From contig DASQGW010000012.1 of the NCBI GenBank assembly GCA_035632415.1, positions 1-64,000 on the forward strand: a stretch of 64,000 nt of DNA. The letters are read 5' to 3'. The notes beneath the pieces were generated by a model. That model ran no database searches, was not told the origin of the DNA, and saw nothing but the letters and a program-made list of their open reading frames with translations. Each line of letters starts with the position of its first letter. The stretch's first letter is position 1. Below are positions 30,728 through 40,507 of this stretch, one piece after another. The DNA comes from SCGC-AG-212-J23 sp035632415 (GTDB taxonomy: Bacteria; Pseudomonadota; Gammaproteobacteria; Burkholderiales; SG8-39). Position numbers and translations under genes: made by a program.

Positions 30728-31291
30728 GCGTACTCGGCACGCATCCACATCACCTCGTAATCCTGCGATTCGCAGCTCGGCGTTCGCGCCCCATTGGATC
30801 GACTGCGGGAGCGCGTCGAATGGCCTTGGTGCGGCGAGTGAAACCCGCTCCAGCTCGCGCGCGCCATTCGCGTGCGATTGCCATTCGGGACGCCATACCA
30901 GCTCGCGGGTGAGGTGCTGGACGAAGAACACCTGCGGCGAGCCCCCGACCTGCACCAGGCGGAACTTCGCAACTCCTCCCTCGACAGGCCGCGAGAGATC
31001 CATCGGCGGCCTCGCGCCTTTGCTCTTCAGCTCCGCATACGTCGCATCGGCATTGGACGTCGAGAGCGCGAGCGCCGCGAGCCCTTCGCCGACGCGCCGA
31101 TAGTAGTCGAGCCACGGGTGCTCGACCGGGGCAGCGAGGAGCTCGAGGTAAGTCGAGCGGAGCATGATGCAGTGGTTCTGCGAGCCGATGCTGTGATGGC
31201 CGCGAGGCGTGAGCGTGAAGCCGAGCGCCTCGAACGCCGCCGCGGCCGCGTCGAGATCGCGCACCGCGATCACGGCGTGATCGATTGACAG
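30713..31291 (-). CDS. VOC/glyoxalase-like domain protein (Glyoxalase_3 type)
   Basis: About 192 residues. The VOC fold begins IDHAVIAVRDLDAAAAAFEALGF, shown here as separate halves: IDHAVIAV then RDLDAAAAAFEALGF. LELLAAPVEHPW and RLVQVGGSPQVFFVQH are further landmarks. The metal-ligand His and Glu positions look kept. The start is unresolved: no ATG or GTG fits, but a CTG at 31291 lies six bases after GGAG, a TTG exists at 31354, and the frame is open to an ATG at 31426. A 27-base tandem duplication at the 5' end repeats the would-be ribosome site. It is convergent with hemB (15-base overlap) and downstream of dsbD. Confidence 0.75.
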   Translation of the reverse strand: MSIDHAVIAVRDLDAAAAAFEALGFTLTPRGHHSIGSQNHCIMLRSTYLELLAAPVEHPWLDYYRRVGEGLAALALSTSNADATYAELKSKGARPPMDLSRPVEGGVAKFRLVQVGGSPQVFFVQHLTRELVWRPEWQSHANGARELERVSLAAPRPFDALPQSIQWGANAELRIAGLRGDVDACRVRLTPA

Positions 31292-31336
31292 CGGCCTCTC
31301 CGCGTTCCTGATTGACAGCGGCCTCTCCGCGTTCCT
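31283..31336. repeat. 27-bp perfect tandem duplication at the dsbD/VOC junction
   Basis: Two identical adjacent 27-base units, 31283-31309 and 31310-31336. On the minus strand each unit contains GGAACGCGGAGAGGCCGCTG, that is, a GGAG site with a following CTG. The outer copy overlaps the dsbD stop codon. Being 9 codons long, it keeps the VOC frame and simply repeats RNAERPLSI. It looks like a recent slippage or unequal-crossover event. Confidence 0.95.
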
Positions 31337-32990
31337 ATTTGCTGGCGGCGGCAAGCGTCTTGAGAAAGCGCTCCGGCGGCTGGTAGCCGACCACGCGCAG
31401 GCCTGGAATTTCGTGGCCTTGCGCATCGAAGAAGATGATGCCCGGTGGGCCGAAAAGCGAGAAACGCTTGAGCAGCGCGCGGTCCGCCGGGTTCGCCGCA
31501 GTCACATCGGCCTGCAGAAGGAGCATGCGATCGAGCTCGGCGCGCACGCGCGGGTCGGAGAAGGTGAGCTTCTCCATCTCCTTGCACGAGACGCACCAGT
31601 CGGCGTAGAAGTCGAGCATTGCCGGCCTGCCCGGCGATGCGAGCCGCTGGTCGAGCTCGGCCACCGACGCAACACGCGTGAAGGCCGTGCGGCTCGCGGT
31701 TTGCACGCCGATAAACGCGCTGGCCCCGAGGCCGACGCCGGCGACGATGGCGGCGAGCCCGATGATCTTCCATACGCGGGAGCGCGTGCGCAGCACGCCG
31801 AGCAGGAACGCCGACCCGGCAAGGAGGGCTGCCCACGCCAGTCGCTCGACCGTCGCCGACAAGACCGGTGCGATGACCCAGATCGCGACCGCAAGGAGCA
31901 GCACGCCGAAAAACTTGCGCACCGCGACCATCCAGGCACCCGCTCGGGGTAGCAGCGCTCCTTCGGATACGCCGACGGCGATAAGCGGCAATCCCATGCC
32001 GGTCGCGAGCGCAAAGAGTGCCGTGCCACCGAGCACGACATCTCCCGTGCGTGAGATCTGCAGCAGCGTTCCGGCAAGCGGCGCGGACACGCACGGGCTC
32101 ACGATCACGGCAGAGAACACGCCCATCGCAGCGACCGAGGCGATGCGACCGCCGCGCAGGCGCTCCTGGCCGGCATGCAGGTGCTGGTGCAGGAAACCGG
32201 GCAGGCTCAGCTCGTAAAGCCCGAACATGGAGAGGGCGAGCACGACAAAGACCAGCGCAAAGGCGCCGAGCACCCAGACGTTCTGCAGGTAGGTCGCGAT
32301 CAGCGATCCGGCGTACGCCGCGCCGATGCCGGCGAGCGCGTACGTGAGCGCCATGCTGAAGACATAAATGAGCGACAGCCCGAGCGCGCGCGATTTGCTC
32401 ACGCGATGTCCCTCGCCGGCAATGATGCCGGAGAGGATCGGAATCATCGGCAGCATGCAGGGCGTGAAAGCGAGCAGCAGTCCCAGCATCAGGAAACCGC
32501 CGAGGACGAGCGCGAGATTACCTTCGAGCAGATGCGCTATATCGAGATCGCTCGCATAGATCGAAAAGCGCGGCGCTTCCACCGCTGCGCCGCCCGCGAG
32601 CTGCAATGCGGCCCTGGATTCCATGGGCACATAGCAGACACCCACATCGGCGCAGCCTTGCGAGACGACTTTCAGCTCGAAGCGACCTTCGGCCTGGACG
32701 GGAATGCGGATCGAGACATTGCCGCGGTAGATCGGCAGGTCGCCGAAGAATTCGTCCTTGTGGGCAATGCCGGGCGGCAGCTCTGCGGGTCCGAGTTGCG
32801 CGCCCTCGGCGCTGAACTTCAGGCGATCACGATAGAGGTAATAGCCGTCGGCGATGGCGAAGCGCACTTCGACTGAACCGCCATCGGCGCCGCGCGCTGA
32901 AAAGCGAAAGGCCTGCTCCGGCTCGAGGAGATCCGCAGCAGCGGCGTGCGCGCCGACGAGCAGCGCGAGGAGGATAAGCAATCGCTTCAA
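31335..32990 (-). CDS. dsbD: Thiol:disulfide interchange protein DsbD
   Basis: 551 residues from a TTG at 32990 that overlaps the cutA stop (TTGA). A signal peptide ends near HAAAAD. The periplasmic alpha domain (about 20-140) has the CADVGVCYVP redox pair. Eight membrane helices form the beta domain, with the two key cysteines in FTPCMLPMIPIL and VSPCVSAPLAGT. The C-terminal thioredoxin-like gamma domain has CVSC in YADWCVSCKEME. It carries electrons from cytoplasmic thioredoxin to periplasmic acceptors, including cytochrome c maturation, which fits the many cytochromes here. The frame is open upstream only as a shadow of cutA. Confidence 0.95.
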   Translation of the reverse strand: MKRLLILLALLVGAHAAAADLLEPEQAFRFSARGADGGSVEVRFAIADGYYLYRDRLKFSAEGAQLGPAELPPGIAHKDEFFGDLPIYRGNVSIRIPVQAEGRFELKVVSQGCADVGVCYVPMESRAALQLAGGAAVEAPRFSIYASDLDIAHLLEGNLALVLGGFLMLGLLLAFTPCMLPMIPILSGIIAGEGHRVSKSRALGLSLIYVFSMALTYALAGIGAAYAGSLIATYLQNVWVLGAFALVFVVLALSMFGLYELSLPGFLHQHLHAGQERLRGGRIASVAAMGVFSAVIVSPCVSAPLAGTLLQISRTGDVVLGGTALFALATGMGLPLIAVGVSEGALLPRAGAWMVAVRKFFGVLLLAVAIWVIAPVLSATVERLAWAALLAGSAFLLGVLRTRSRVWKIIGLAAIVAGVGLGASAFIGVQTASRTAFTRVASVAELDQRLASPGRPAMLDFYADWCVSCKEMEKLTFSDPRVRAELDRMLLLQADVTAANPADRALLKRFSLFGPPGIIFFDAQGHEIPGLRVVGYQPPERFLKTLAAASK

Positions 32991-33304
32991 GGCGTGGTCT
33001 CGGTAGCCACCCAGTCGAGGTAGGCGGGTAATCCCCTTTCGATTGGGACCGCGATGATCTCGGGGAGTTCGTACGGATGAGCCTCCCGCAGGGCCTGCTC
33101 GAGCGCGGCATAGCGCTCGGGCGTCGTCTTGATGAGCATGGGGTGCTCCTCGTCGTGCTGTACGCCGCCTTTCCAGCGATAGACCGAGCGACAGGGGGCG
33201 AGGATGTTCACGCACGCGGCGAGGTGATTCGCGACGACCAGATCAGCGAGCCGCTCGGCGGCGGCGCGGTCCGGCAGGTTGGTGAGGACGAGAAGCGCAC
33301 TCAT
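32987..33304 (-). CDS. cutA: CutA1 divalent-cation tolerance protein
   Basis: 105 residues, the family size. A trimeric ferredoxin-like protein with LVLTNLPDRAAAERLA, ACVNILAPCRSVYRWKG and HPYELPEIIAVPI, all signature segments. It is associated with copper tolerance, though its mechanism remains unclear. It directly precedes dsbD (4-base TTGA overlap), a frequent pairing in proteobacteria. Confidence 0.94.
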   Translation of the reverse strand: MSALLVLTNLPDRAAAERLADLVVANHLAACVNILAPCRSVYRWKGGVQHDEEHPMLIKTTPERYAALEQALREAHPYELPEIIAVPIERGLPAYLDWVATETTP

Positions 33305-33315
33305 GGCGCGCTATT

Positions 33316-33997
<682 letters not shown>

Positions 33998-34008
<11 letters not shown>

Positions 34009-34768
34009 GTGGCGCGCCCAGGTAAGCCTCGATGACTTTCGGATCCCGTTGGACCTGCGCGGGGGGACCTTCGGCGATCTTCTGTCCGTAGTCGAGCACC
34101 ATCACCCGGTCGCAGATATTCATCACGAGCCGCACGTCATGCTCGATGAGGAGCACCGTCATGCCCTCGTCGCGAATGCGCGCAACGAGCTTGCCGAGCG
34201 CGAGCCGCTCGGCCGGGTTCATGCCGGCCGCCGGCTCGTCGAGCGCAAGCAGGCGCGGCTCCGTGGCGAGCGCGCGCGCGATTTCGAGACGCCGCTGGTC
34301 GCCATAAGGGAGGCTGCCCGCCCGGTCGTTCGCCCGGCTGCGGATACCGACATAGTCGAGCAACGCGAGGGCGCGGCTTTCGATCTCGCGCTCCTCCCGG
34401 AGCGTGCCGGCGTTTCTGAGCACGGCGCCCACCACGCCCGCCCGGGTGCGTACATGGCGCCCGATCATCACGTTCTCCAGCGCAGACAGATTGGCGAACA
34501 GGCGGATGTTCTGGAACGTACGTGCGATGCCGGCCGCCGCGATCTGGTGAGGCGCCAGGCCGTCGAGGCGCTTGCCGTCGAAGGAGAATGTGCCGCTGTC
34601 CACGGCATACACGCCGGTCAGCAGGTTGAACAGCGTCGTCTTGCCTGCCCCGTTGGGGCCGATGAGGCCGTAGATCTCCTTCGGCGAAATGGAGAACGAG
34701 ACGTTCTCCAGCGCGGCAAGCCCGCCGAAACGCTTGCTGATGCCCATCGCTTCGAGCAGCAGGCTCAT
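33998..34768 (-). CDS. livG: Branched-chain amino acid ABC transporter ATP-binding protein LivG
   Basis: 256 residues from the ATG at 34768; a longer frame upstream only shadows livM. Walker A GPNGAGKTTLFNLL (about 38-51), IARTFQNIRLF Q-loop, signature LPYGDQRRLEIARAL (a LivG-style variant of LSGGQ), Walker B LLALDEPAAGMNPAE and IEHDVRLVMNICDRV. The start overlaps the livM stop by 4 bases. Confidence 0.95.
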
Positions 34769-35832
34769 TGCGCTTCCTGCGTGAGCTCGCGCTTGCGCAC
34801 GCTCGAAGGCAGCAAGCCTGCAGGCCGGAAGAGCATGATCAGCACCATCGCCAGGCCGAAGAGCAGCATGCGGATGACTTCCGGGTCGATGAGCATGCGG
34901 CCGAAGAGCGCCTGCTGTACCGGGGCGACCGTCCAGCGAAGCACTTCGGGCGTGAAGGACAAGAGCAGCGCGCCGAGGATCACTCCCCAGACATTGCCCA
35001 TGCCGCCGAGCACGACCATCGACACGACCATGACGGATTCCACCAGGATGAAGCTTTCCGGCGAGATGAACGCCTGGATGGCGGAGAACATGCCGCCGGC
35101 GATGCCGCCGAAGCTTGCGCCCATCGCAAACGCGAGCAGCTTCAGGTTGCGCGTGTTGATGCCCATGGCGCGCGCCGCGATCTCGTCCTCGCGGATCGCC
35201 TGCCAGGCCCGCCCGATGCGCGAATCCTGCAGGCGCAGGTTGACCGCGATGACACCGAGCGTGACGGCGAGCAGCACGTAGTAGTACTTGATCGGGCCGC
35301 TGAACTCCAGGCCGCCGATGGTCTGGTAGCTCGAGAAGCTGAAGCCATCGATGCGGAAAGGATCGATGCCGGCGATGCCCTGCGGGCCGCTCGTCAAGTT
35401 GATCGGCCGCGACAGGTTGTTGAGAAAGATCCGCACGATCTCGCCGAAGCCGAGGGTAACGATGGCGAGGTAGTCGCCGCGCAGCTTGAGCGTCGGCGTG
35501 CCAAGCAGCACGCCGAATAGTGCAGCGACTGCGGCGCCGATAGGCAGGATGATCCAGAACGGCAGGTGAATGTTGAAGTGCGGGCTCGCGAGCAGCGCAT
35601 AGGTATACGCGCCCACCGCGTAGAACGCGATGTAGCCCAGGTCGAGCAATCCGGCGAAGCCCACCACGATGTTGAGCCCGAGCGCGAGCAGCACATAAAG
35701 GATCGCGTAGTCGGTGATGCGGACCCAGCTCGTGCCGACCTGGGCAAGCGCGAAGGGCAGTACGGCAAGCGAGACCGCGATGAGCGCGACCCCTGCCCAG
35801 CGCACGGCGGGGCGAGCGCGCCAGTCGCTCAT
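34765..35832 (-). CDS. livM: Branched-chain amino acid ABC transporter permease LivM
   Basis: 355 residues from the ATG at 35832, with about ten hydrophobic segments. Signature stretches are LGLNIVVGFAGLLDLGYIAF, GDYLAIVTLGFGEIVRI and GGIAGGMFSAIQAFISPESF. It overlaps livH by 4 bases (ATGA) and livG by 4 bases. The C-terminal charged tail (VRKRELTQEAQ) is cytoplasmic. Confidence 0.95.
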   Translation of the reverse strand: MSDWRARPAVRWAGVALIAVSLAVLPFALAQVGTSWVRITDYAILYVLLALGLNIVVGFAGLLDLGYIAFYAVGAYTYALLASPHFNIHLPFWIILPIGAAVAALFGVLLGTPTLKLRGDYLAIVTLGFGEIVRIFLNNLSRPINLTSGPQGIAGIDPFRIDGFSFSSYQTIGGLEFSGPIKYYYVLLAVTLGVIAVNLRLQDSRIGRAWQAIREDEIAARAMGINTRNLKLLAFAMGASFGGIAGGMFSAIQAFISPESFILVESVMVVSMVVLGGMGNVWGVILGALLLSFTPEVLRWTVAPVQQALFGRMLIDPEVIRMLLFGLAMVLIMLFRPAGLLPSSVRKRELTQEAQ

Positions 35833-36821
35833 GCACGGTCTCCGACGCGCTCGCCGAGGAGGCCCGAGGGCCGGAAGACGAGCACGAGGATCAGCACGAC
35901 GAACGCGAACACGTCCTGATAGTTCGACCCGAAGATCACGAAATTGCCGCCTCCGGCGCAATCGTTGATGTGCGCGGCGAGGAAGCTGTACTGGCAAAGG
36001 TTGGTGAGATCGCCGATGTAGCCGGCGCCGAGCGCCTCGACAATGCCGAGCAGCACGCCGCCGAGCATCGCGCCCGGGATATTGCCGATGCCGCCCAGCA
36101 CCGCGGCGGAAAAAGCCTTCAGCCCTAGAATCGACCCCATCGTGTATTGCGCGAGGCCGTAGTAGGTCCCATACAGCACGCCCGCTATGGCACCAAGCGC
36201 GGCGCCGATGACGAAGGTTGCGGCGATCACGCGGTTGATGTCGATGCCCATCAAGCCCGCGACCTGCTGGTTCTGCGCAGTGGCGCGCATCGCCGTGCCG
36301 AGCGGCGTGCGGTAGATGAGGATCGCAAGCGCCGCCATGAGGCCAAAGCAGATCGCGAGGATGGCAATCTGGATCGTGGTGATGGCGGCGCCGCCGATCA
36401 TGTAGGTGCGCGACTCGATGATCTGCGGAAAGGCGAGTACGTTGCGGCTCCAGACGAGGAGCGCGACGTGCTGCAGGATGATCGAAACGCCGATCGCGGT
36501 GATGAGCGGCGCGAGGCGCGGCGCATGCCGCAGCGGCCGGTAGGCGAGCCTTTCCATGGCGTAGCCGACCAGCATGCAGATCGGCACGGCGCAGCCGGCG
36601 CCGATCAGCACGATGACGAGCGGAGGCAGACCGTACGGCACGAGCGCATTGATCACGCTGAATGCCACCATCGCGCCGATCATCACCACTTCGCCATGCG
36701 CGAAGTTGATGAGCTGGATGATGCCGTACACCATCGTGTAGCCGAGCGCGACGACCGCGTAGACGCTTCCCGCAGTGAGCCCGTTGATGATCTGCTGCAG
36801 GAACGTGTCCAAGGCCGGCAA
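35829..36821 (-). CDS. livH: Branched-chain amino acid ABC transporter permease LivH
   Basis: 330 residues, multi-spanning. Characteristic start QQIINGLTAGSVYAVVALG, then YGIIQLINFAHGEVVMIGAM and GSILGLKAFSAAVLGGIGNI. A Cys-containing loop LTNLCQYSFLAAHINDCAGG is inserted before the last helix, somewhat longer than in E. coli LivH. It is separated from livK by 61 bases that contain a Rho-independent terminator. Confidence 0.95.
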   Translation of the reverse strand: MPALDTFLQQIINGLTAGSVYAVVALGYTMVYGIIQLINFAHGEVVMIGAMVAFSVINALVPYGLPPLVIVLIGAGCAVPICMLVGYAMERLAYRPLRHAPRLAPLITAIGVSIILQHVALLVWSRNVLAFPQIIESRTYMIGGAAITTIQIAILAICFGLMAALAILIYRTPLGTAMRATAQNQQVAGLMGIDINRVIAATFVIGAALGAIAGVLYGTYYGLAQYTMGSILGLKAFSAAVLGGIGNIPGAMLGGVLLGIVEALGAGYIGDLTNLCQYSFLAAHINDCAGGGNFVIFGSNYQDVFAFVVLILVLVFRPSGLLGERVGDRA

Positions 36822-36830
36822 GCCTAAACC

Positions 36831-36862
36831 AAAAACAAAAACGGCACCGTCGCGGTGCCGTT
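36831..36862 (-). terminator. Intrinsic terminator between livK and livH
   Basis: On the minus strand AACGGCACCG, loop CGA, CGGTGCCGTT (36862-36840) runs into TTTTGTTTTT. It sits after the livK stop and before the livH start, so most transcripts should end after the binding-protein gene while a fraction reads through into livHMGF, giving binding protein in excess over transporter. Confidence 0.85.
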
Positions 36863-36882
36863 CTTGCAGAGCCGAAACGAGG

Positions 36883-38109
36883 CTACTTCGCGCTCGCCAT
36901 GTTCTTGACGAAGTCGTTGTACGGCCAGGTCTTGCCGGCCTTTACCACCGCGATAGGCTCGATCTTGCCGCCTTTCATGGTGAAGATCGTGATCTCGGCA
37001 TCCTTGCGATCGCCCTTCTCGTCGAAAGCGATCGGGCCGGTGGCGCCGCTGTAATTGATCTTCTGCAGCTCCGGCAGGTACACCTTGGGATCCGCCGAGC
37101 CGGCCTTCTTCATCGCCTCGATCAGCAAATTCGCGGCGTCGTACGTGAACGGCGCATAGATGATCGGGTCGCCGGAGAAGCGCTTCTTGAATGCTTCCTG
37201 GAATTTCTGCGAAGCGGCTTGCGGCGGAATGCCGGCCTGCGAGCACAGCAGCCCCTCCGAGGCGTCCCCGGCGAGCTCCTTCATCTTGTCGGTGCATGCG
37301 CCGTCGCCGAAGGAGAACACCGCCTTCATGCCGAGCTCGCGGCCCTGCTTGAGCAGCGGACCGCCGGTCGCATCCATGCCGCCGTAGAAGACGGCGTCCG
37401 GCTTATGCCCGCGCAGCTTGGTGAGAATCGCCTTCCAGTCGGTCGTCTTGTCCGTGCCTTTCTCCCGCGGCAGGACCTTGATCTTCGCCGCCTTGAGCGT
37501 TTTCTCCACCTCGTTGGCGATGCCCTCGCCGTATGCGGTCGCGTCGTCGATCACCGCCACCACCTTCGGCTTGTTCTCGGTCGCGAGGTAGCTGGCGATC
37601 GCCGGGCCCTGCTGGTCGTCGCGGCCGACGACCCGGAACACGTTCTTGAATCCCTGCTCGGTGAGCTTGGGATTGGTCGCCGAGCCGGTGATCATCGGGA
37701 TACCCGCCTGGTTATAGATCGCCGAGGCGGGGATCGTGACGCCGGAGTTCAGGTGGCCGACGACGCCATTCACCTTGGCGTCGACCAGCTTCTGCGCCAC
37801 TGTCGTGCCGACCTTCGGGTCGGCCTGGTCGTCCTCGGCGACCAGCGTAAACGTGGCCGGCTTGCCGCCGATCTGAATCTTGGCGGCGTTCGCCTCTTCG
37901 ATGGCGAGGCGCGCGCCGTTCTCGTTGTCCTTGCCCAAGTGCGCGATGCTGCCGGTGAGCGGGCCGACATGGCCGATCTTCACCTCGACGGTCTCGGCGG
38001 ATGCCTGCGGCGCGCCGCCCTCTTTCTTCGCTTGGGGCGTCTCTTTGCTGCAGCCGGCCGCAACGAGCGCCGCGGCGAGCAGCGAAAAGGCGAGCTTGGT
38101 GTTCGTCAT
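36883..38109 (-). CDS. livK: Branched-chain amino acid ABC transporter substrate-binding protein (LivK/BraC type)
   Basis: 408 residues. The signal has a lipobox-like VAAGC (residues 16-20), so it may be lipid-anchored rather than free. The two-lobed type I periplasmic binding fold is recognisable from VEVKIGHVGPLTGSIAHLGKD (as two halves), GVVGHLNSGVTIPASAIYNQ and AVFYGGMDATGG. Exact substrate cannot be fixed from sequence; leucine/isoleucine/valine is the family default. First gene of the liv operon, upstream of the terminator. Confidence 0.93.
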   Translation of the reverse strand: MTNTKLAFSLLAAALVAAGCSKETPQAKKEGGAPQASAETVEVKIGHVGPLTGSIAHLGKDNENGARLAIEEANAAKIQIGGKPATFTLVAEDDQADPKVGTTVAQKLVDAKVNGVVGHLNSGVTIPASAIYNQAGIPMITGSATNPKLTEQGFKNVFRVVGRDDQQGPAIASYLATENKPKVVAVIDDATAYGEGIANEVEKTLKAAKIKVLPREKGTDKTTDWKAILTKLRGHKPDAVFYGGMDATGGPLLKQGRELGMKAVFSFGDGACTDKMKELAGDASEGLLCSQAGIPPQAASQKFQEAFKKRFSGDPIIYAPFTYDAANLLIEAMKKAGSADPKVYLPELQKINYSGATGPIAFDEKGDRKDAEITIFTMKGGKIEPIAVVKAGKTWPYNDFVKNMASAK

Positions 38110-38204
38110 CGGATCTCCGAGGATTTGGGCTTTGTGGGGGCGCTTATCTTAACTCCGCCCCCTCTCGGAAATCGACCGCGGCGCGCGCCGCGCTCAAACA
38201 CGCA

Positions 38205-38510
38205 TCACTTCTGGGAAAGCACCCACTTCACGAGCGCCCGGATGTCGTTGTCCGGCACCTGGCTGTTGGGCGGCATCGGCACCTGACCCCAGACGCCAGA
38301 GCCGCCTTTTTTCACCTTCTCGAAGAGCTTCGCCTCGGCGCCTTTGTCGTTGCGGTACTTGGCGGCCACGTCCTTGTAGGCCGGGCCGACCACCTTCTTG
38401 TCGACGGCGTGGCAGGCGAAGCAGTTGTACTTCTTGGCAAGTGCTTCTTGCCCGTAGGCAGGCAGCGAAGCCGTCGCCGCCAGTCCAAGCAACAGGACTG
38501 CTCGTTTCAT
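38205..38510 (-). CDS. Small monoheme class I cytochrome c (c551-like)
   Basis: 101 residues from the ATG at 38510. The signal peptide ends near AYGQ (residue 21). The haem site is CFACHAVD (about 30-37), followed by KKVVGPAYKDVAAKYR and the Met ligand in QVPMPPNSQVPD. This pattern is typical of cytochrome c551/c552-type periplasmic electron carriers. Its start overlaps the stop of the YyaL-like gene by 4 bases (ATGA), linking the two. Confidence 0.93.
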   Translation of the reverse strand: MKRAVLLLGLAATASLPAYGQEALAKKYNCFACHAVDKKVVGPAYKDVAAKYRNDKGAEAKLFEKVKKGGSGVWGQVPMPPNSQVPDNDIRALVKWVLSQK

Positions 38511-40486
38511 GGTTTCTCCTTGCATGCGATCTGCAATTGTATGAGATCGCTTATGGGGGCAAGGCAAGTAACGCCGCAGCATAGCCATCCGTTGACAGGC
38601 TCGGGCCGCCGCGGCTTGTCGAGCGCGGCTGGGAGGTACCGGAGATCGTCGGACAGCGCCACGACCAGTCCATCCGGCAGGTATTGCCGCGCGAGATCCG
38701 CCTGCCAGCGTCCGAGTTCCGGCTCACGCCCGCGCAGCACCACCAGCTTGGGCGGCGCGAGCTGTTCGGAAAGCGCGATGGCCATGGCGGCGTAGCCGGC
38801 CGGATGGGCGCGCATCGGTGCATGGAAGAGCGCCACCGCCCGCGCGGCCGCGCTCACATAGCGGTTTTCACCGGTCAATGCGGCAAGGCGACCGAGCGCC
38901 CAGGCCGCCAGAGCATTGCCGGATGGCGTTGCCTGGTCCTGCCCGGGCTTGGGCCGGTGAAACAGGCGCTCGTGGCTTTTCCCGGTGAAGAAAAAGCCGC
39001 CCGCTGCGGTGTCCTCGAACTCGGCGAGCAACGCTTCGGCCAGCTCGATCGCGAACGCCAAGTCGGCGGCCGAAAACTCCGCCTGCAGCAGCTCGAGCAG
39101 CGCGGCGATGAGGAACGCGTAGTCGTCGAGATAGGCATTGAGGTGCGCGCGTCCGTCCTTGTAGGTTGCGAGGAGGCGCCGGTCGTGCCACATCCGGCCG
39201 CGGATGAATTCCAGCGCGCGGCGCGCGGACGCGATCCACTCTGGCCGCCCGAGTGTCCGGCCGGCATGCGCCATGCCCCGGATGGCGAGCGCATTCCACG
39301 ATACGAGCACTTTCTCATCCCGCGCCGGATGGACTCGCTTCTCCCGCGCCGAGAAGAGCTTCGCTCGCGCGCTTTCGATGAGAGCGTCCGTCCCGGCAGC
39401 CTGCGCTATCCGTAGATGCCAATGCTTGTTCTCGAAGTTCGGCGGGCCCTCCAGGCCGTAGCGCGGCGCAAACGCTGCGAATTCCTGCGCCGTGAGGAGC
39501 GAGCGGACTTCCTCGAGGTCCCAGACGTAGAACTTGCCCTCCTCGTGCTCGCTGTCGGCATCGAGCGATGAGTAATAGCCGCCTTCGGGCGCCTGCATCT
39601 CGCGCATCACCCAACCGGCGGTCTCCTCGGCACAGCGCTTGAAAATCGGCGTGCCTGAGACGCGCCAGGCGTCGGCGAGGAGTCCCAGCAACGGCCCGTT
39701 GTCGTACAGCATCTTCTCGAAGTGCGGAATCGACCACTCGGCGTCGACGCTGTAGCGACAGAAACCGCCGCCGAGCTGATCGTAGAGGCCGCCCTCACAC
39801 ATGCGTTCCAGTGTGACGAGCGCGATGTCTTTCTCGCCTTCCCGCAGGCAAAGCTCGAGATCCGATGGGTGAGGAAATTTCGGCGCGCCGCCAAAGCCTC
39901 CATGCGTGGGGTCGAAATTGGCGCGCAGATTGTCCAGCATCGCTCGCACGACCTCCGGCGAGAGCTGCTCGGCCGGTTGCGTTGGCAGTGTGCGCCCGAA
40001 GGCTCGGAGCACCTGCTCGTTCTGCGTGGCGATTGCGGGGCGCTGATCGCGCCAGACGGCCGCGATGCGCTCGCAGACGTCGGGGAAGCCCGGCATGCCG
40101 TAGCGCGCCTGCTTGGGAAAATAAGTTCCGCCGAAGAAAGGCGCCCCCTCGGGCGTGAGAAACATGGTGAGTGGCCAGCCGCCGGCGCGCTGCGCGAGCA
40201 TCTGGTGCGCGGTCTGGTAGATCTGGTCGAGATCGGGCCGCTCCTCGCGGTCGACCTTGACGTTGACGAAGAGCCGGTTCATCACGGCGGCGACCGCCGG
40301 ATCCTCGAAGCTCTCCTGCGCCATGACATGGCACCAGTGGCACGCCGAATAGCCGATCGAGAGCAGGATCGGCTTGTCCTCGCGCCGCGCCCGCTCCAGC
40401 GCCTCCGCTCCCCACGGATACCAGTCGACGGGGTTCGCGGCGTGGCTCTGGAGGTAGGGCGACGTTTCCTGCGCGAGGCGGTTCAC
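38507..40486 (-). CDS. YyaL-like protein: thioredoxin-like (DUF255) plus glycoside-hydrolase-like toroid domain
   Basis: 659 residues from a GTG at 40486. The N-terminal domain (about 1-165) is the DUF255 thioredoxin fold with SACHWCHVMAQESF and GGWPLTMFLTPEG. The rest is an alpha/alpha-toroid resembling N-acylglucosamine 2-epimerases (GGGFCRYSVDAEWSIPHFEK, LVSWNALAIRGMAHAG as short landmarks). There is no signal peptide, so it is cytoplasmic. The molecular function of this widespread family (human SPATA20) is unknown. It is followed by the small cytochrome c with a 4-base overlap. A 14-base near-tandem repeat lies at its start. Confidence 0.92.
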   Translation of the reverse strand: MNRLAQETSPYLQSHAANPVDWYPWGAEALERARREDKPILLSIGYSACHWCHVMAQESFEDPAVAAVMNRLFVNVKVDREERPDLDQIYQTAHQMLAQRAGGWPLTMFLTPEGAPFFGGTYFPKQARYGMPGFPDVCERIAAVWRDQRPAIATQNEQVLRAFGRTLPTQPAEQLSPEVVRAMLDNLRANFDPTHGGFGGAPKFPHPSDLELCLREGEKDIALVTLERMCEGGLYDQLGGGFCRYSVDAEWSIPHFEKMLYDNGPLLGLLADAWRVSGTPIFKRCAEETAGWVMREMQAPEGGYYSSLDADSEHEEGKFYVWDLEEVRSLLTAQEFAAFAPRYGLEGPPNFENKHWHLRIAQAAGTDALIESARAKLFSAREKRVHPARDEKVLVSWNALAIRGMAHAGRTLGRPEWIASARRALEFIRGRMWHDRRLLATYKDGRAHLNAYLDDYAFLIAALLELLQAEFSAADLAFAIELAEALLAEFEDTAAGGFFFTGKSHERLFHRPKPGQDQATPSGNALAAWALGRLAALTGENRYVSAAARAVALFHAPMRAHPAGYAAMAIALSEQLAPPKLVVLRGREPELGRWQADLARQYLPDGLVVALSDDLRYLPAALDKPRRPEPVNGWLCCGVTCLAPISDLIQLQIACKEKP

Positions 40487-40507
40487 ATGCGCCGATTCAC
40501 ATGCGAA

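Noticed and set aside
38177..38192. 16-bp palindrome CGCGGCGCGCGCCGCG between the cytochrome and livK
   Set aside because: In such GC-rich sequence this can occur by chance; no T-run and no second copy in the gap.
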